Under the pieces are notes generated by a model. That model had not been told where the DNA came from. It did not search any database and saw only the letters and a list, made by a program, of their open reading frames with translations. Below are positions 7,305-15,237 of a DNA stretch of 20,622 nucleotides, in pieces. The position numbers and the translations under genes are program-made. Position 1 is the stretch's first letter. Every line of letters starts with the position of its first letter. This DNA comes from JAICIG01 sp035532215 (lineage in GTDB: Bacteria; Planctomycetota; Planctomycetia; Pirellulales; JAICIG01), in assembly GCA_035532215.1 (NCBI GenBank), contig DATKRK010000211.1, positions 1 to 20,622 of the forward strand. The letters are read 5' to 3'.

Positions 7305-8432
7305 ATGGCGGCCATCTTGCAAGTCGAAACCTTCGCCGTCAACTTTCCGGTGGAAGGCCGCTTCAAGTTTTTCGAGCAGCCCGCCGGCCGCCCCTCGGGC
7401 CGCCCGAGCGTGGTGGTCAAGCTCACGGCCGACGACGGCACGGTCGGCTGGGGGCAAAGCGTGCCGTCGCCGCGCTGGAGCTACGAGACGCTGGAAACGG
7501 TCGAATCGACGATCCGGCTCTACCTGGCGCCGGCGCTGTTGGGCCGCGATCCGCTCGACTTCGAGCCGCTCTGGGCCGCGATGAATCGCGAGATCGCCCC
7601 CAGCTTTTCCACCGGTCAGCCGATTTGCAAAGCGGGCGTCGAGCTGGCGCTCGTCGACCTGGCCGGCAAGCTCGCTCGGCAATCGGCGGCGGACCGCTTG
7701 GGCCGCTTGCGCACCGAGCGGGTTACGCTCAGTTGGACGCTCAACCCGCGCTCGGCCGCCGAATTGGACGAGTCGATCGCAGCGGCTCACGCGCGCGGCT
7801 ATCGCCACTTCAACCTGAAGGTGGCGCCCGACGCCAGGCAAGACCTTGAATTCTGCCGGCGGTTGAAACGGCAAACTCCCGACGGCCACGTCTGGGTCGA
7901 CGCCAACGGCGGTTTCGATGAGGCGGCGGCGCTCGATCTGGCGCCGCGGCTGGCCGATCTGGGCATCGCCGCTTTCGAGCAACCCTTGCCCGCCAATCGT
8001 CTCGGCGGCTATCGCCGGCTGAAGCGGCAAGGGGCGCTGCCGATTCTGATGGACGAAGGGATCGTCTCGCACGTCGAGTTGGAGGAGTTCATCGAGCTGG
8101 GCCTGTTGGACGGCGTGGCCGTCAAGGTTGCACGCTCCGGCGGGCTGACCGAAAGCTGGCGGATCGTCGAAACGCTCGAGCGCGAAGGTTTGCTGCTTTA
8201 CGCCAGCGGACTGACCGATCCCGATCTGTCGCTGGCCGCTTCACTCCTGCTCTTTGGCGCCGCAGGTTTGGCCGTGCCCGCCGCGCTCAACGGCCCGCAA
8301 TATCTAACGACGAGCATCCTCGAGCGGCCGCTTGTCGCCGAGCAGGACCAAATCAGCGTTCCCAAGGGGTTCGGCCTCGGCGTGGAAGTCGATGAGGAGG
8401 CGTTGCAGCGGCATTTGCTCGCCGGGGGTTAG
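7305..8432 (+). CDS. Enolase-superfamily enzyme (mandelate racemase/muconate lactonizing type)
   Basis: A 375-aa protein with the two-domain architecture: an N-terminal capping domain (1-125) and a (beta/alpha)7-beta barrel. Metal ligands are readable: Asp199 in VDANGGF, Glu225 in FEQPL, Asp250 in MDEG. Lys274 in VAVKVARSGG is the barrel-strand-6 base. The strand-2 KxK motif is reduced to N170-L-K172: the first lysine is replaced but the catalytic second one is kept. Such enzymes abstract a proton alpha to a carboxylate to isomerise, epimerise or dehydrate acids or dipeptides; the substrate cannot be read from sequence. It is cytoplasmic, with no signal peptide. AGGGAG at 7294-7299 sits 5 nt before ATG. 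It lies 79 nt after the SNF2 gene across a palindrome, so co-transcription is uncertain. Confidence 0.9.
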   Translation: MAAILQVETFAVNFPVEGRFKFFEQPAGRPSGRPSVVVKLTADDGTVGWGQSVPSPRWSYETLETVESTIRLYLAPALLGRDPLDFEPLWAAMNREIAPSFSTGQPICKAGVELALVDLAGKLARQSAADRLGRLRTERVTLSWTLNPRSAAELDESIAAAHARGYRHFNLKVAPDARQDLEFCRRLKRQTPDGHVWVDANGGFDEAAALDLAPRLADLGIAAFEQPLPANRLGGYRRLKRQGALPILMDEGIVSHVELEEFIELGLLDGVAVKVARSGGLTESWRIVETLEREGLLLYASGLTDPDLSLAASLLLFGAAGLAVPAALNGPQYLTTSILERPLVAEQDQISVPKGFGLGVEVDEEALQRHLLAGG

Positions 8433-8539
8433 TCCGTTGGCGCGAGACCGCGCGCCGTCTGCTAGAATGGCAGATCGCACTCCGGCTTCGCGTATCTGGC
8501 CGGAGCGATTGCCAAACCGATTCTGGATCCCTACCGCCG

Positions 8540-10981
8540 ATGTCGCGAGTTGCTTGCTGGTCGTTTTTGGCCTCGTCGCTTCTTGTCCTTACCGCGCCGC
8601 TGGCGGCGGAGGAAATCGATTTCGCCCACGACGTGGCGCCGCTGCTGAATCAGTATTGCGGCAAATGCCATACAGGCGAGGAGAAGAAAGGCGGGCTGTC
8701 GTTCAATACGCGGCAATCGCTGTTGTCCGGCGGCGAGTCGGGGCCTGCGGCGGCGCCGGGCAAAAGCGGCGAGAGCGAACTGCTGGCGCGGATCGTCTCG
8801 GACGACGACGATTTCGAAATGCCGCCCGAGGGCCCGCGCATGCCGGCGGAAAAAGTGGCACTCGTGCGCGCCTGGATCGACGCGGGCCTGCCCTGGGAAG
8901 ACGGCTTCACGTTCGGCAAGCGCGCCTATGAGCCGCCGCTACGGCAGCGCCGGCCCGATCTTCCGCCCGCAGTCGATGGCCGCACCAACCCGGTCGATCG
9001 GATCATCGACGCTTATCTTGCCGAACGCAAATTGCCCCGGCCCGAGGCCGTCGACGACGGCGCCTTCGCGCGGCGGGCCTATCTCGACCTGATCGGCCTG
9101 CTGCCAACGCCCGAAGAGCTGCAAGCGTTTGTCGACGATCGCGGCAGTAATAATAGCGGCAGTGACAAGCGCACGCGGCTTGTGCAAGAGTTGCTCGCCC
9201 GCGACGTCGATTACGCCGAGCACTGGCTGACGTTCTGGAACGACCTGCTGCGCAACGATTACACGGGCGCCGGCTTCATTACCGGGGGCCGCAAGCAAAT
9301 CTCGAAGTGGCTCTATGAAGCTCTGGTTACGAACAAGCCCTACGACCAGTTCGCCCGCGAGCTGATTGCCCCGCCGACGCCCGAAAGCGCCGGGTTCGGC
9401 GAAGGCATTCGCTGGCGCGGCGATGTCAGTGCCGGGCAGACGGTCGAGATTCAATTCGCCCAAAGCGTGGGGCAGGCGTTGTTGGGCATCAACTTGAAAT
9501 GCGCCTCGTGCCACGACAGCTTCATCGACCGTTGGAAGCTCGAAGAGTCTTACGGCCTGGCAGCCGTGTTTGCCACGCGGCCGCTGGAGATTCACCGCTG
9601 CGACAAGCCGATCGGCAAACAAGCCGTCGCCGGCTGGTTGTTTCCAGAATTGGGCCAGGTCGATCCCGCGGCGCCGCAGCCCGAGCGGCTCAAGCAGTTG
9701 GCGGCGCTGATGACGCACCCCGAAAACGGGCGATTTACGCGGACGATCGTCAATCGCCTTTGGCAGCGATTGATGGGCCGTGGCATCGTGCATCCGGTCG
9801 ACGCCATGCAGAGCGAACCTTGGAGCGCGGACCTGCTCGACGAGTTGGCCGTTTACTTGGCCGATAGCGGCTACGATCTGAAGCAGACGATCGAACTGAT
9901 CGCGACCTCGCAGGCTTATCAATCTCAGGTCGAAGCGGCGCCGCAGGGCGCCGACGAGCAAAGCTACGTCTACCGCGGCCCGCGCGGCAAACGCATGACG
10001 GCCGAGCAGTTCGTCGATGCCGTCTGGCAACTCACGGGCCAAGCCCCGGCCCGTTACGACGCGCCCGTGCTGCGCGGCAAGCCGAATCCGCATGTGGCGC
10101 AGGCTGGACTGACGGGCAAGTGGATCTGGTCGCGCGCCGATGCGTCGCAAGCGGCGGCCGGCGAAACGGTCGTGTTCCGCAAGCAGTGGAACTTGAAGAG
10201 CGTCCCGCAGCAGGCCGTGGCGGCGATCTCGTGCGACAACAGTTACGAACTATTCGTCAACGGCCAGCGCGCAGCGGCGGGCGACAATTGGCAGCAGCCC
10301 GGCGCCGTGCTGTTGGCCAATCGCCTGAAAGCCGGCATGAACGAACTGTTGATCGTCGCCAAAAACGGCGGCCAGGGCCCGAACCCGGCCGGGTTGTTCT
10401 TCGAGGCCCGGCTGTTCGACGCCGAAGAGGCGATCGAGACGATCGCCAGCGATGCTGCATGGCAATGGACCGCGCAGCAGCCCGAGCGCAACGGCCGCTT
10501 CAAGACCGAGCCGGCCGATTGGCAGCCGGCCGCCTTGGTCGAACGGCCCGAGGTTTGGGCGGCCAGCCTGGAGGCGCCGCTGACGCAGACGCTCGATCAG
10601 GCAGGCCAAGCGGCCGGTTTGATGGTCCGCGCTTCGCTGGTGAAAAGCGATTTTCTGATGCGCTCGCTCGGGCGGCCCAACCGCGATCAAATCGTCAGCG
10701 TGCGGCCCGACGAGCTGACGACGCTCGAGGCCATCGACCTATCCAACGGGCAGCAACTGGCCGACATGCTAACCCGCGGCGCCCGGCGATTGGTCGCGCG
10801 GCCGTGGCAATCGCCGCGGAAGTTCATCGCTTGGCTCTACCAGTTCGCCCTCAGCCGCCAGCCGACGGCGGACGAAGCGAACATTCTCGCCGAAGCGGTC
10901 GGGCCGGCGTTGACCCAACAGAACGTCGAAGACGTGCTCTGGAGCGTGATCATGCTGCCGGAGTTTCATTTGGTTCGCTAA
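8540..10981 (+). CDS. Secreted planctomycete-type cytochrome C / DUF1549 / DUF1553 protein
   Basis: An 813-aa protein with a signal peptide (1-22, cleaved near LAA-EE). The heme-binding motif C40-G-K-C43-H44 lies in the planctomycete cytochrome C domain (25-120). DUF1549 follows (about 145-350, starting PVDRIIDAYLAERKLPRP), with a second CxxCH at C321-A-S-C324-H325, then DUF1553 (about 380-500 and 655-813), beginning near FTRTIVNRLWQRLMGRGIVH. Between the DUF1553 parts, residues about 515-645 (GKWIWSR ... ELFVNGQ ... LFFEARLF) look like a galactose-binding-type beta-sandwich. Family members are usually followed by a DUF1501 sulfatase-like partner; none is here. The function is unestablished; such proteins are abundant in planctomycetes and suspected of electron transfer linked to extracellular polymer use. 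No clear Shine-Dalgarno precedes the ATG. Confidence 0.9.
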   Translation: MSRVACWSFLASSLLVLTAPLAAEEIDFAHDVAPLLNQYCGKCHTGEEKKGGLSFNTRQSLLSGGESGPAAAPGKSGESELLARIVSDDDDFEMPPEGPRMPAEKVALVRAWIDAGLPWEDGFTFGKRAYEPPLRQRRPDLPPAVDGRTNPVDRIIDAYLAERKLPRPEAVDDGAFARRAYLDLIGLLPTPEELQAFVDDRGSNNSGSDKRTRLVQELLARDVDYAEHWLTFWNDLLRNDYTGAGFITGGRKQISKWLYEALVTNKPYDQFARELIAPPTPESAGFGEGIRWRGDVSAGQTVEIQFAQSVGQALLGINLKCASCHDSFIDRWKLEESYGLAAVFATRPLEIHRCDKPIGKQAVAGWLFPELGQVDPAAPQPERLKQLAALMTHPENGRFTRTIVNRLWQRLMGRGIVHPVDAMQSEPWSADLLDELAVYLADSGYDLKQTIELIATSQAYQSQVEAAPQGADEQSYVYRGPRGKRMTAEQFVDAVWQLTGQAPARYDAPVLRGKPNPHVAQAGLTGKWIWSRADASQAAAGETVVFRKQWNLKSVPQQAVAAISCDNSYELFVNGQRAAAGDNWQQPGAVLLANRLKAGMNELLIVAKNGGQGPNPAGLFFEARLFDAEEAIETIASDAAWQWTAQQPERNGRFKTEPADWQPAALVERPEVWAASLEAPLTQTLDQAGQAAGLMVRASLVKSDFLMRSLGRPNRDQIVSVRPDELTTLEAIDLSNGQQLADMLTRGARRLVARPWQSPRKFIAWLYQFALSRQPTADEANILAEAVGPALTQQNVEDVLWSVIMLPEFHLVR

Positions 10982-10996
10982 GCGCGGCGAGGGGCG

Positions 10997-11019
10997 ATCC
11001 TCGGCTAAGGACCGAGGAT
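10997..11019 (+). terminator. Hairpin after the DUF1549/DUF1553 gene
   Basis: ATCCTCGG (10997-11004) and CCGAGGAT (11012-11019) form an 8-bp stem with a 7-nt loop, 16 nt after the stop codon. No T-run follows, so it is only a possible terminator. The right arm belongs to the dispersed repeat family at 11009-11039. Confidence 0.35.
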
Positions 11020-11156
11020 TGAATAACCTCCCAAACTGTAGAGAGCCGCGGTGATTTATATTTCGGCCGATTTATTTATATCGCCGCGCGCGGCGCGCGT
11101 GCGAATCGGCGCCGCGTCGCAGGATCCTCCGAGAAAACAAGGGTTTCGCGCCGCGT

Positions 11157-11221
11157 GGGGCCATCGGGCGGCGGCCAAACCAGGGCATTTCATGCCCGAT
11201 CGGCGCCCATTTGGCGGCCGC
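11157..11221. repeat. Nested inverted repeats
   Basis: Three overlapping pairings can be drawn: GGGGCCATCGGGC (11157-11169) with GCCCGATCGGCGCCC (11194-11208), GGGCAT with ATGCCC at 11183-11197, and GCGGCCAAA (11171-11179) with TTTGGCGGCCGC (11210-11221). Some are mutually exclusive. It could be a structured RNA or a decayed repeat; nothing identifies a class. Confidence 0.35.
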
Positions 11222-11534
11222 GTTGACGCATATCCATAAATCACCGCGATCGGCGTTTTCGCCTGCGGGCCGAGATTTCGGCCTTCTCTTGCGTCGCGGA
11301 CGTTTATGATTTCGTGGGGCGTATCAATCATGAGTTTTCGCTTTCCAAGGCGGGTTTTCGGCCGCCAACTGCGTGAGTTCGGCAAGCGGCGCTCGAAAGC
11401 GGCGGCGCCAGCCGTCGAACGACCTCGCGCTGGCTCTGGCCCGCCGGGCAAACCGACCATATCGCCCCGGCGGCTTGCTCGCAATCGCCAGCGATTCAAT
11501 CCCCGCTGCCAAGCCTTCGCCGCCGCGAATCGGA

Positions 11535-12542
11535 CTAGGGTATCAGCCGCCAGAAAATGCGGCGAATGAGCCAGACTGCCAATCCGACGGCAGCGCAAAA
11601 CGCGCCAATGACGAATGGCCAGGCGACAAACATCAAGAATAGATAGAGCCAAGCGCCCCCGAGCTCGCCCATGTCTTCCATATCTTGGGGGTCGTAGCTG
11701 GCCAGCCCAACGACTTCCATGAAGATCGCGCCGACGACGAAACCGCCGATGACCGAGCCTTGCCACGTCCCTGGGAGGGTCGTCGGGATGATGCTGGATG
11801 GCGCGGCGCCTACGTCCTCGCGCGGCGCCTGAAACGGATTGCCGGTTTCCGCAACGACGTCCGCCATCACCACGTCGCTCAACCGATCGACTTCTGCTTG
11901 CGTCATCGGCTCATAAACGCCGCGGGCGAGGTTGAAGGCTCGATACAGGCCCTGGTTTTCGATGATCCGTGCGGCTATGTCCGCTTCGGTCGCCGGCAAG
12001 ATGTTTTCTCGGCCCAACCGATCGAGCCGTTGGGAATGAGCAAGAATCAAATCGTCGATCGACTTGCCGGGCAGATGCCAGATGTCGAAATCGGGCGGCG
12101 GATCGGCGCGACGCGGTTCGCTGTGCGTGAGCAGTCGTCGCGTTTGCGTGCGAGAACCCAGTCCCAAGCTAGTCCCCTCTCCCGCGCCGATCTTCAGCCA
12201 GCCCACGTTGGCAAGCGACATTCCGTCGGCGCTGATTAGCACCGCCGTACAATCTGCGATGTCGCCCAGGTACAGGACCTTGTGACAAAACACAAAACGA
12301 AACCCATGTCGCTCGACGGCTGCGATCGCGGCCCGAAGCACCTCTCGCGGACGGTCCGGCAGCGAGTCGAGCTCGACGAATTGCGGAGAATCCGGAAACG
12401 CAAAACCGGAGGTCGGAGGCGTCTGAACATTGAACCATTTGCGCCACACGGCCTGCGCAAACGGCCACGGCCCGCGACCCGACATCCGCCACAATTCGCG
12501 GCAGCTGAACCGATTCGGATTGAGTTTGTACCAAGTATTCAT
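11535..12542 (-). CDS. Tandem paralogue 1: uncharacterised protein with C-terminal membrane region
   Basis: A 335-aa protein I cannot assign to a known family. It starts MNTWYKLNPNRFS; this ATG (12542) matches the VWYK start of its two upstream neighbours, so the longer frame to 12599 is rejected. Residues 1-225 look soluble, with TSGFAFP, VELDSLP, AVLISADG, LPGKSIDDLILAHSQRLDRLG and FNLARGVYEPMTQAEVDRLS, then NPFQAP near residue 240, a motif widespread in planctomycete proteins. Two hydrophobic stretches follow: SVIGGFVVGAIFMEVVG, and a long one from WLYLFLMFVAWPF to GLAVWLI. It likely sits in the cytoplasmic membrane with its N-terminal domain in the cytoplasm. It is last of three same-strand genes, 81 nt after paralogue 2, with which it shares clear DNA-level similarity, for example 11903-11935 against 13047-13079. 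Confidence 0.8.
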   Translation of the reverse strand: MNTWYKLNPNRFSCRELWRMSGRGPWPFAQAVWRKWFNVQTPPTSGFAFPDSPQFVELDSLPDRPREVLRAAIAAVERHGFRFVFCHKVLYLGDIADCTAVLISADGMSLANVGWLKIGAGEGTSLGLGSRTQTRRLLTHSEPRRADPPPDFDIWHLPGKSIDDLILAHSQRLDRLGRENILPATEADIAARIIENQGLYRAFNLARGVYEPMTQAEVDRLSDVVMADVVAETGNPFQAPREDVGAAPSSIIPTTLPGTWQGSVIGGFVVGAIFMEVVGLASYDPQDMEDMGELGGAWLYLFLMFVAWPFVIGAFCAAVGLAVWLIRRIFWRLIP

Positions 12543-12623
12543 GCCAATCGGTTCCCTGAAACTATGCACCGCAGTCGTTCGAATCCCCGTTGCTCGCAAG
12601 CGCGTCCGGCGGCAGCATTGGCT

Positions 12624-13691
12624 TTAACTTCCAGCCGCATCCTGCGTCTTCTTCGCCTTGTTCCGTTCGGAAATGCCCCGTCGTCTCAACCACGCTGCAA
12701 AGCTCACCGCGCCGCCCAGAAGGCCCATCAAAAACGGCAACGAAAGAACCATTCCGAAATCAGTCTCCCATTGTTCGACCGCCTTGTAGACTGAATAAGG
12801 AATTTGATTTTGCAATAAGATCATGCCGCCGAGCATCCCGGCGACGAAACCGCCGCCCGTCGCCCCCCACCAAGTGTCCTTGGGAGGCGGTCGATTCGGC
12901 GGAGCGGGCGGAGCGGGCTGAGGCTTTTCGTTGTGCTTGATCGCTGGTCGAATTTCGTCCAGATACTGCGGCGCCTGATAAGGATTATTTTCCGCCGCAG
13001 CGCCAACGCGTGTCATCGTGCCGCTTAGCCAGTCGATTTCTTCCTGCGTCATCGGCTCATAAACGCCGCGAGCCAGATTAAAGGCGAGAGTCCGCTGCTG
13101 ATTCTCCAGGATGCGCTCGGCGGCGTCGGTTTCGGTTGCGCGCTGAATTCGCTCGATGCCTCGGCGGTCGAGCCGCAAAGCATGCAGAGCAACAATTTCA
13201 TCGATCGACTTGCCCGGAAAATGTAACTTTTCGAGCTCCGGCGGCCCGTCAATCGTGTAGGTGCTGTTGCTCGTGATCAGGCGTCTTTCCTCGCAACGCG
13301 AGCCTGCGACAAAGCTGGCCGACGCATTGCGGCCGCCCGCCGTGACCCAGATGGCCGCGCCGAGCGTCGTGCCGTCGGCACTTAACAGTACCGCCGAATA
13401 GTCCTTGATTTCGCCCAGAGTTGAACGCTGCCAGCAGAACAGCGGCCGAAAACCGAGATTTTCAGCTTGAGAGATGATTTCTCCTAGCACCTCCCGAGCG
13501 CGCCCGGGAAGCTTTTGAAATTCGACTAGCTCCAGCGATTCGGGAAATGCGAAACCCGACGTCGCCGGAAACGGAACATTGAACCATTTGCGATACACGG
13601 CCTGCGCGAACGGCCACGCCCTGTGCCGAGCAAGCCGCCACAGCTCGCCGTAGGTAAGTCGATTCGGGTTGACTTTGTACCAAACCGTCAT
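12624..13691 (-). CDS. Tandem paralogue 2: uncharacterised protein with C-terminal membrane region
   Basis: A 355-aa protein, the closest relative of paralogue 1. It starts MTVWYKVNPNRLTYGELWRL at 13691; a longer frame from 13721 adds ten residues absent from the others. Shared blocks in order are WPFAQAVYRKWFNV, TSGFAFPES, LGEIKDYSAVLLSADG, LHFPGKSIDEIVALHALRLDRRG, FNLARGVYEPMTQEEIDWLS and NPYQAP. A Pro-rich linker (PQPAPPAPPNRPPPKD) then precedes two hydrophobic segments (GGFVAGMLGGMILL and LSLPFLMGLLGGAVSFAAWL) and a basic tail. The 5' region GGAACCGACACGC before the ATG resembles that of paralogue 1 (GGAACCGATTGGC), suggesting the leader was duplicated too. It lies 39 nt after paralogue 3, close enough for one transcript. 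The function is unknown. Confidence 0.82.
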   Translation of the reverse strand: MTVWYKVNPNRLTYGELWRLARHRAWPFAQAVYRKWFNVPFPATSGFAFPESLELVEFQKLPGRAREVLGEIISQAENLGFRPLFCWQRSTLGEIKDYSAVLLSADGTTLGAAIWVTAGGRNASASFVAGSRCEERRLITSNSTYTIDGPPELEKLHFPGKSIDEIVALHALRLDRRGIERIQRATETDAAERILENQQRTLAFNLARGVYEPMTQEEIDWLSGTMTRVGAAAENNPYQAPQYLDEIRPAIKHNEKPQPAPPAPPNRPPPKDTWWGATGGGFVAGMLGGMILLQNQIPYSVYKAVEQWETDFGMVLSLPFLMGLLGGAVSFAAWLRRRGISERNKAKKTQDAAGS

Positions 13692-13730
13692 GCGTGTCGG
13701 TTCCGAGATCGCGGTTGCCAAAAGGCTTGG

Positions 13731-14723
13731 TCAATCCAAAGATGTTAGCGCCGCTCGGTCCTTCGCACGTCGCCAAGACAGCCAGCCAAGGAACGCCCCG
13801 GCAAGGGCGGGCAAGAAAAACCAGCCATAATAATTAGCGACCAGCCACAGCAGCTCCGCACGGTTCGGATTGACGGGCGCGGCGGCCGGCTGCCGAAACA
13901 ACAACCCGGCAAGAGCGCCAAGCAGACCGCCGTAGCAGGCGCCGTTGAACATCGCGCGCCAGACCGACCGCCGCCGCGGCGCCGTCGCGACTTCATGGGA
14001 CAGCGGCGAGCGGAACGGGTTGTCGCTCGGCTCGGGAACCAGTTCGGCCTTGACGATCGTCAAGCGGTCGATTTCGGCCTGGGTCATCGGTTTGAGGGCG
14101 CCGCGGGCCATCAAGTACGCATGCGTGCGGCGAAGCTGCTCGTTCAGTTCCTCGGGCAACTGTTCAGGCGCCAGCGTGACGGCCGCCTCCTCGCCGAGCC
14201 GTTCGAGCAGTTGCTGGTGGCGCGAGAAAATCTCTGCGACCGAGGCGCCGGGAAGCGAGAACAAATGCATACCGGGCGGCAAGTGGCCGCTACGACGCAC
14301 GTTTGACGTGCTGTAGATGTCGCCATTTTCGAACCGTGTCGCGAACGAACAGCCGCACTCGATGTTTTTGCCCATGTGGCTCCAGAACGCCGCGCCCCTG
14401 ATTCGGCCGCCGGCGTGCAGCATGCTCGCGAGATAGCTCTCGGCGTCGCCAAGATTCTCCGTCGAGAAACAATACGCCAGGCGAAACGAATGCTTGCCGC
14501 ATTCGTCGATGACCGCGCGCAATGCTTGTTGGGCCTTGGACGGCAATTCGTCCAATTCGACGGGTTCAAGCGTCTGGTTAAGCGGGAACCCCGTGACGGG
14601 CGGCGGATTGTAACGCAGCAATTTGAGAATCGCCGCCAGCAAAAAAACGAGCACGCCGGGCGAAGCCGACCACAGCAAACCCCAGGAACATGGCCGCAGG
14701 TCGAACTTGTACCAGACCTTCAT
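13731..14723 (-). CDS. Tandem paralogue 3: uncharacterised, more diverged membrane protein
   Basis: A 330-aa protein and the first gene of the tandem set. It starts MKVWYKFDLRPCSWGLLW at 14723. It keeps the family skeleton: VTGFPLN, VELDELP, LGDAESYLASMLHAGG, LPGASVAEIFSRHQQLLERLG, LMARGALKPMTQAEIDRL and NPFRSP. It differs in having an extra N-terminal hydrophobic run (GVLVFLLAAILKLL, about 23-36) where the others have WPFAQAVWRKWFNV, and more cysteines in the soluble domain (AYCFS, ECGCSF). The C-terminus has two hydrophobic segments (GACYGGLLGALAGLLF and WFFLPALAGAFLGWLSW). Being first and most diverged, it may have a distinct role alongside paralogues 1 and 2. No known family is recognised. 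Confidence 0.8.
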   Translation of the reverse strand: MKVWYKFDLRPCSWGLLWSASPGVLVFLLAAILKLLRYNPPPVTGFPLNQTLEPVELDELPSKAQQALRAVIDECGKHSFRLAYCFSTENLGDAESYLASMLHAGGRIRGAAFWSHMGKNIECGCSFATRFENGDIYSTSNVRRSGHLPPGMHLFSLPGASVAEIFSRHQQLLERLGEEAAVTLAPEQLPEELNEQLRRTHAYLMARGALKPMTQAEIDRLTIVKAELVPEPSDNPFRSPLSHEVATAPRRRSVWRAMFNGACYGGLLGALAGLLFRQPAAAPVNPNRAELLWLVANYYGWFFLPALAGAFLGWLSWRRAKDRAALTSLD

Positions 14724-14788
14724 GGGGATTCGCTCGCGAAAGGAACCTGAACTGGTTGAAAATGGCGCCGGTCAAACGCCGCCGCGAA

Positions 14789-14933
14789 GCACCGAGGATT
14801 AAATAAGTTCCCCATACTGCTGCAGGGCGCCTGGCGGCAGAGCGAAGCGATGCCCCAGCGACCTGGGGCTTCGCCTAGGCTCAGCCCGCAGGCACCCACG
14901 TTTTGCATTAGGAACTTAATTAACACTCGATGC
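14789..14933. repeat. MITE-like element with GCACCGAGG-type terminal inverted repeats
   Basis: The left end (14789-14818, beginning GCACCGAGGATTAAATAAG) and the reverse complement of the right end (14904-14933, beginning GCATCGAGTGTTAATTAAG) match at about 22 of 29 positions. The 145-bp element contains, at 14825-14897, the palindromic core also found reversed at 601-672. The terminal repeats differ from those around the other core copy. No transposase is encoded. Confidence 0.65.
14825..14897 (+). repeat. Palindromic core repeat, copy 2
   Basis: Nearly identical over its central 50 bp to the reverse complement of 601-672, including CTGGCGGCAGAGCGAAGCGA and CTGGGGCTTCGCC. The outer arms have diverged. 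Confidence 0.8.
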
Positions 14934-15033
14934 CGATCTCGACACCCGCCAGCTTATCGGCCGAAATTCGCCCGGACAACCCGCGCGGCGTGCGCCGCAG
15001 GGGCGGCAAATTCGAGCGCGCCGGAGTTGCTTG

Positions 15034-15113
15034 GCATCGAGAATAGAATAACATCCCAATTTGGATGCGCGGGCAACACGTTGTATATAGGGGAGTTGTT
15101 TATTCCTCGGTGC
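15034..15113. repeat. Small 80-bp element with imperfect inverted ends
   Basis: The left end (15034-15060) is identical to 3985-4011. The right end (15086-15113), read in reverse, begins GCACCGAGGAATAAACAAC and matches the left end at about 18 of 27 positions. The short interior includes GGGCAACACG, which also occurs within 4156-4170 near copy A of the inverted-repeat element. Confidence 0.55.
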
Positions 15114-15237
15114 GTAGAAGGCGGCTGGCAAAGAGATACGAGGATGAGCGAGCGGATTTGCACCGGCAACGCTTGGCGCCAGCTTTAGAGATCGTCCTGC
15201 TTTTTGGAGGACGAGGCAAGACGCCAAGCCGGCGCCA

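Larger units (their letters stand above)
10982..11534. other. Gene-free gap between convergent genes
   Basis: About 550 bp with no convincing ORF on either strand. It holds the hairpin at 10997-11019, a member of the GCACCGAGGATT repeat family (11009-11039), a perfect 14-bp palindrome CGCCGCGCGCGGCG (11082-11095), and a nested inverted-repeat block at 11157-11221. The short frames that cross it are low-complexity and Arg/Ala-rich, as expected for chance frames in GC-rich DNA. Confidence 0.6.

Noticed and set aside
8939..10150. A 403-codon minus-strand frame
   Set aside because: It mirrors the DUF1549/DUF1553 gene and has no family features.
11056..11766. A 236-codon minus-strand frame in the gap after the DUF1553 gene
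   Set aside because: It overlaps paralogue 1 in another frame and is otherwise Arg/Ala-rich low-complexity sequence across inverted repeats, without a ribosome binding site.
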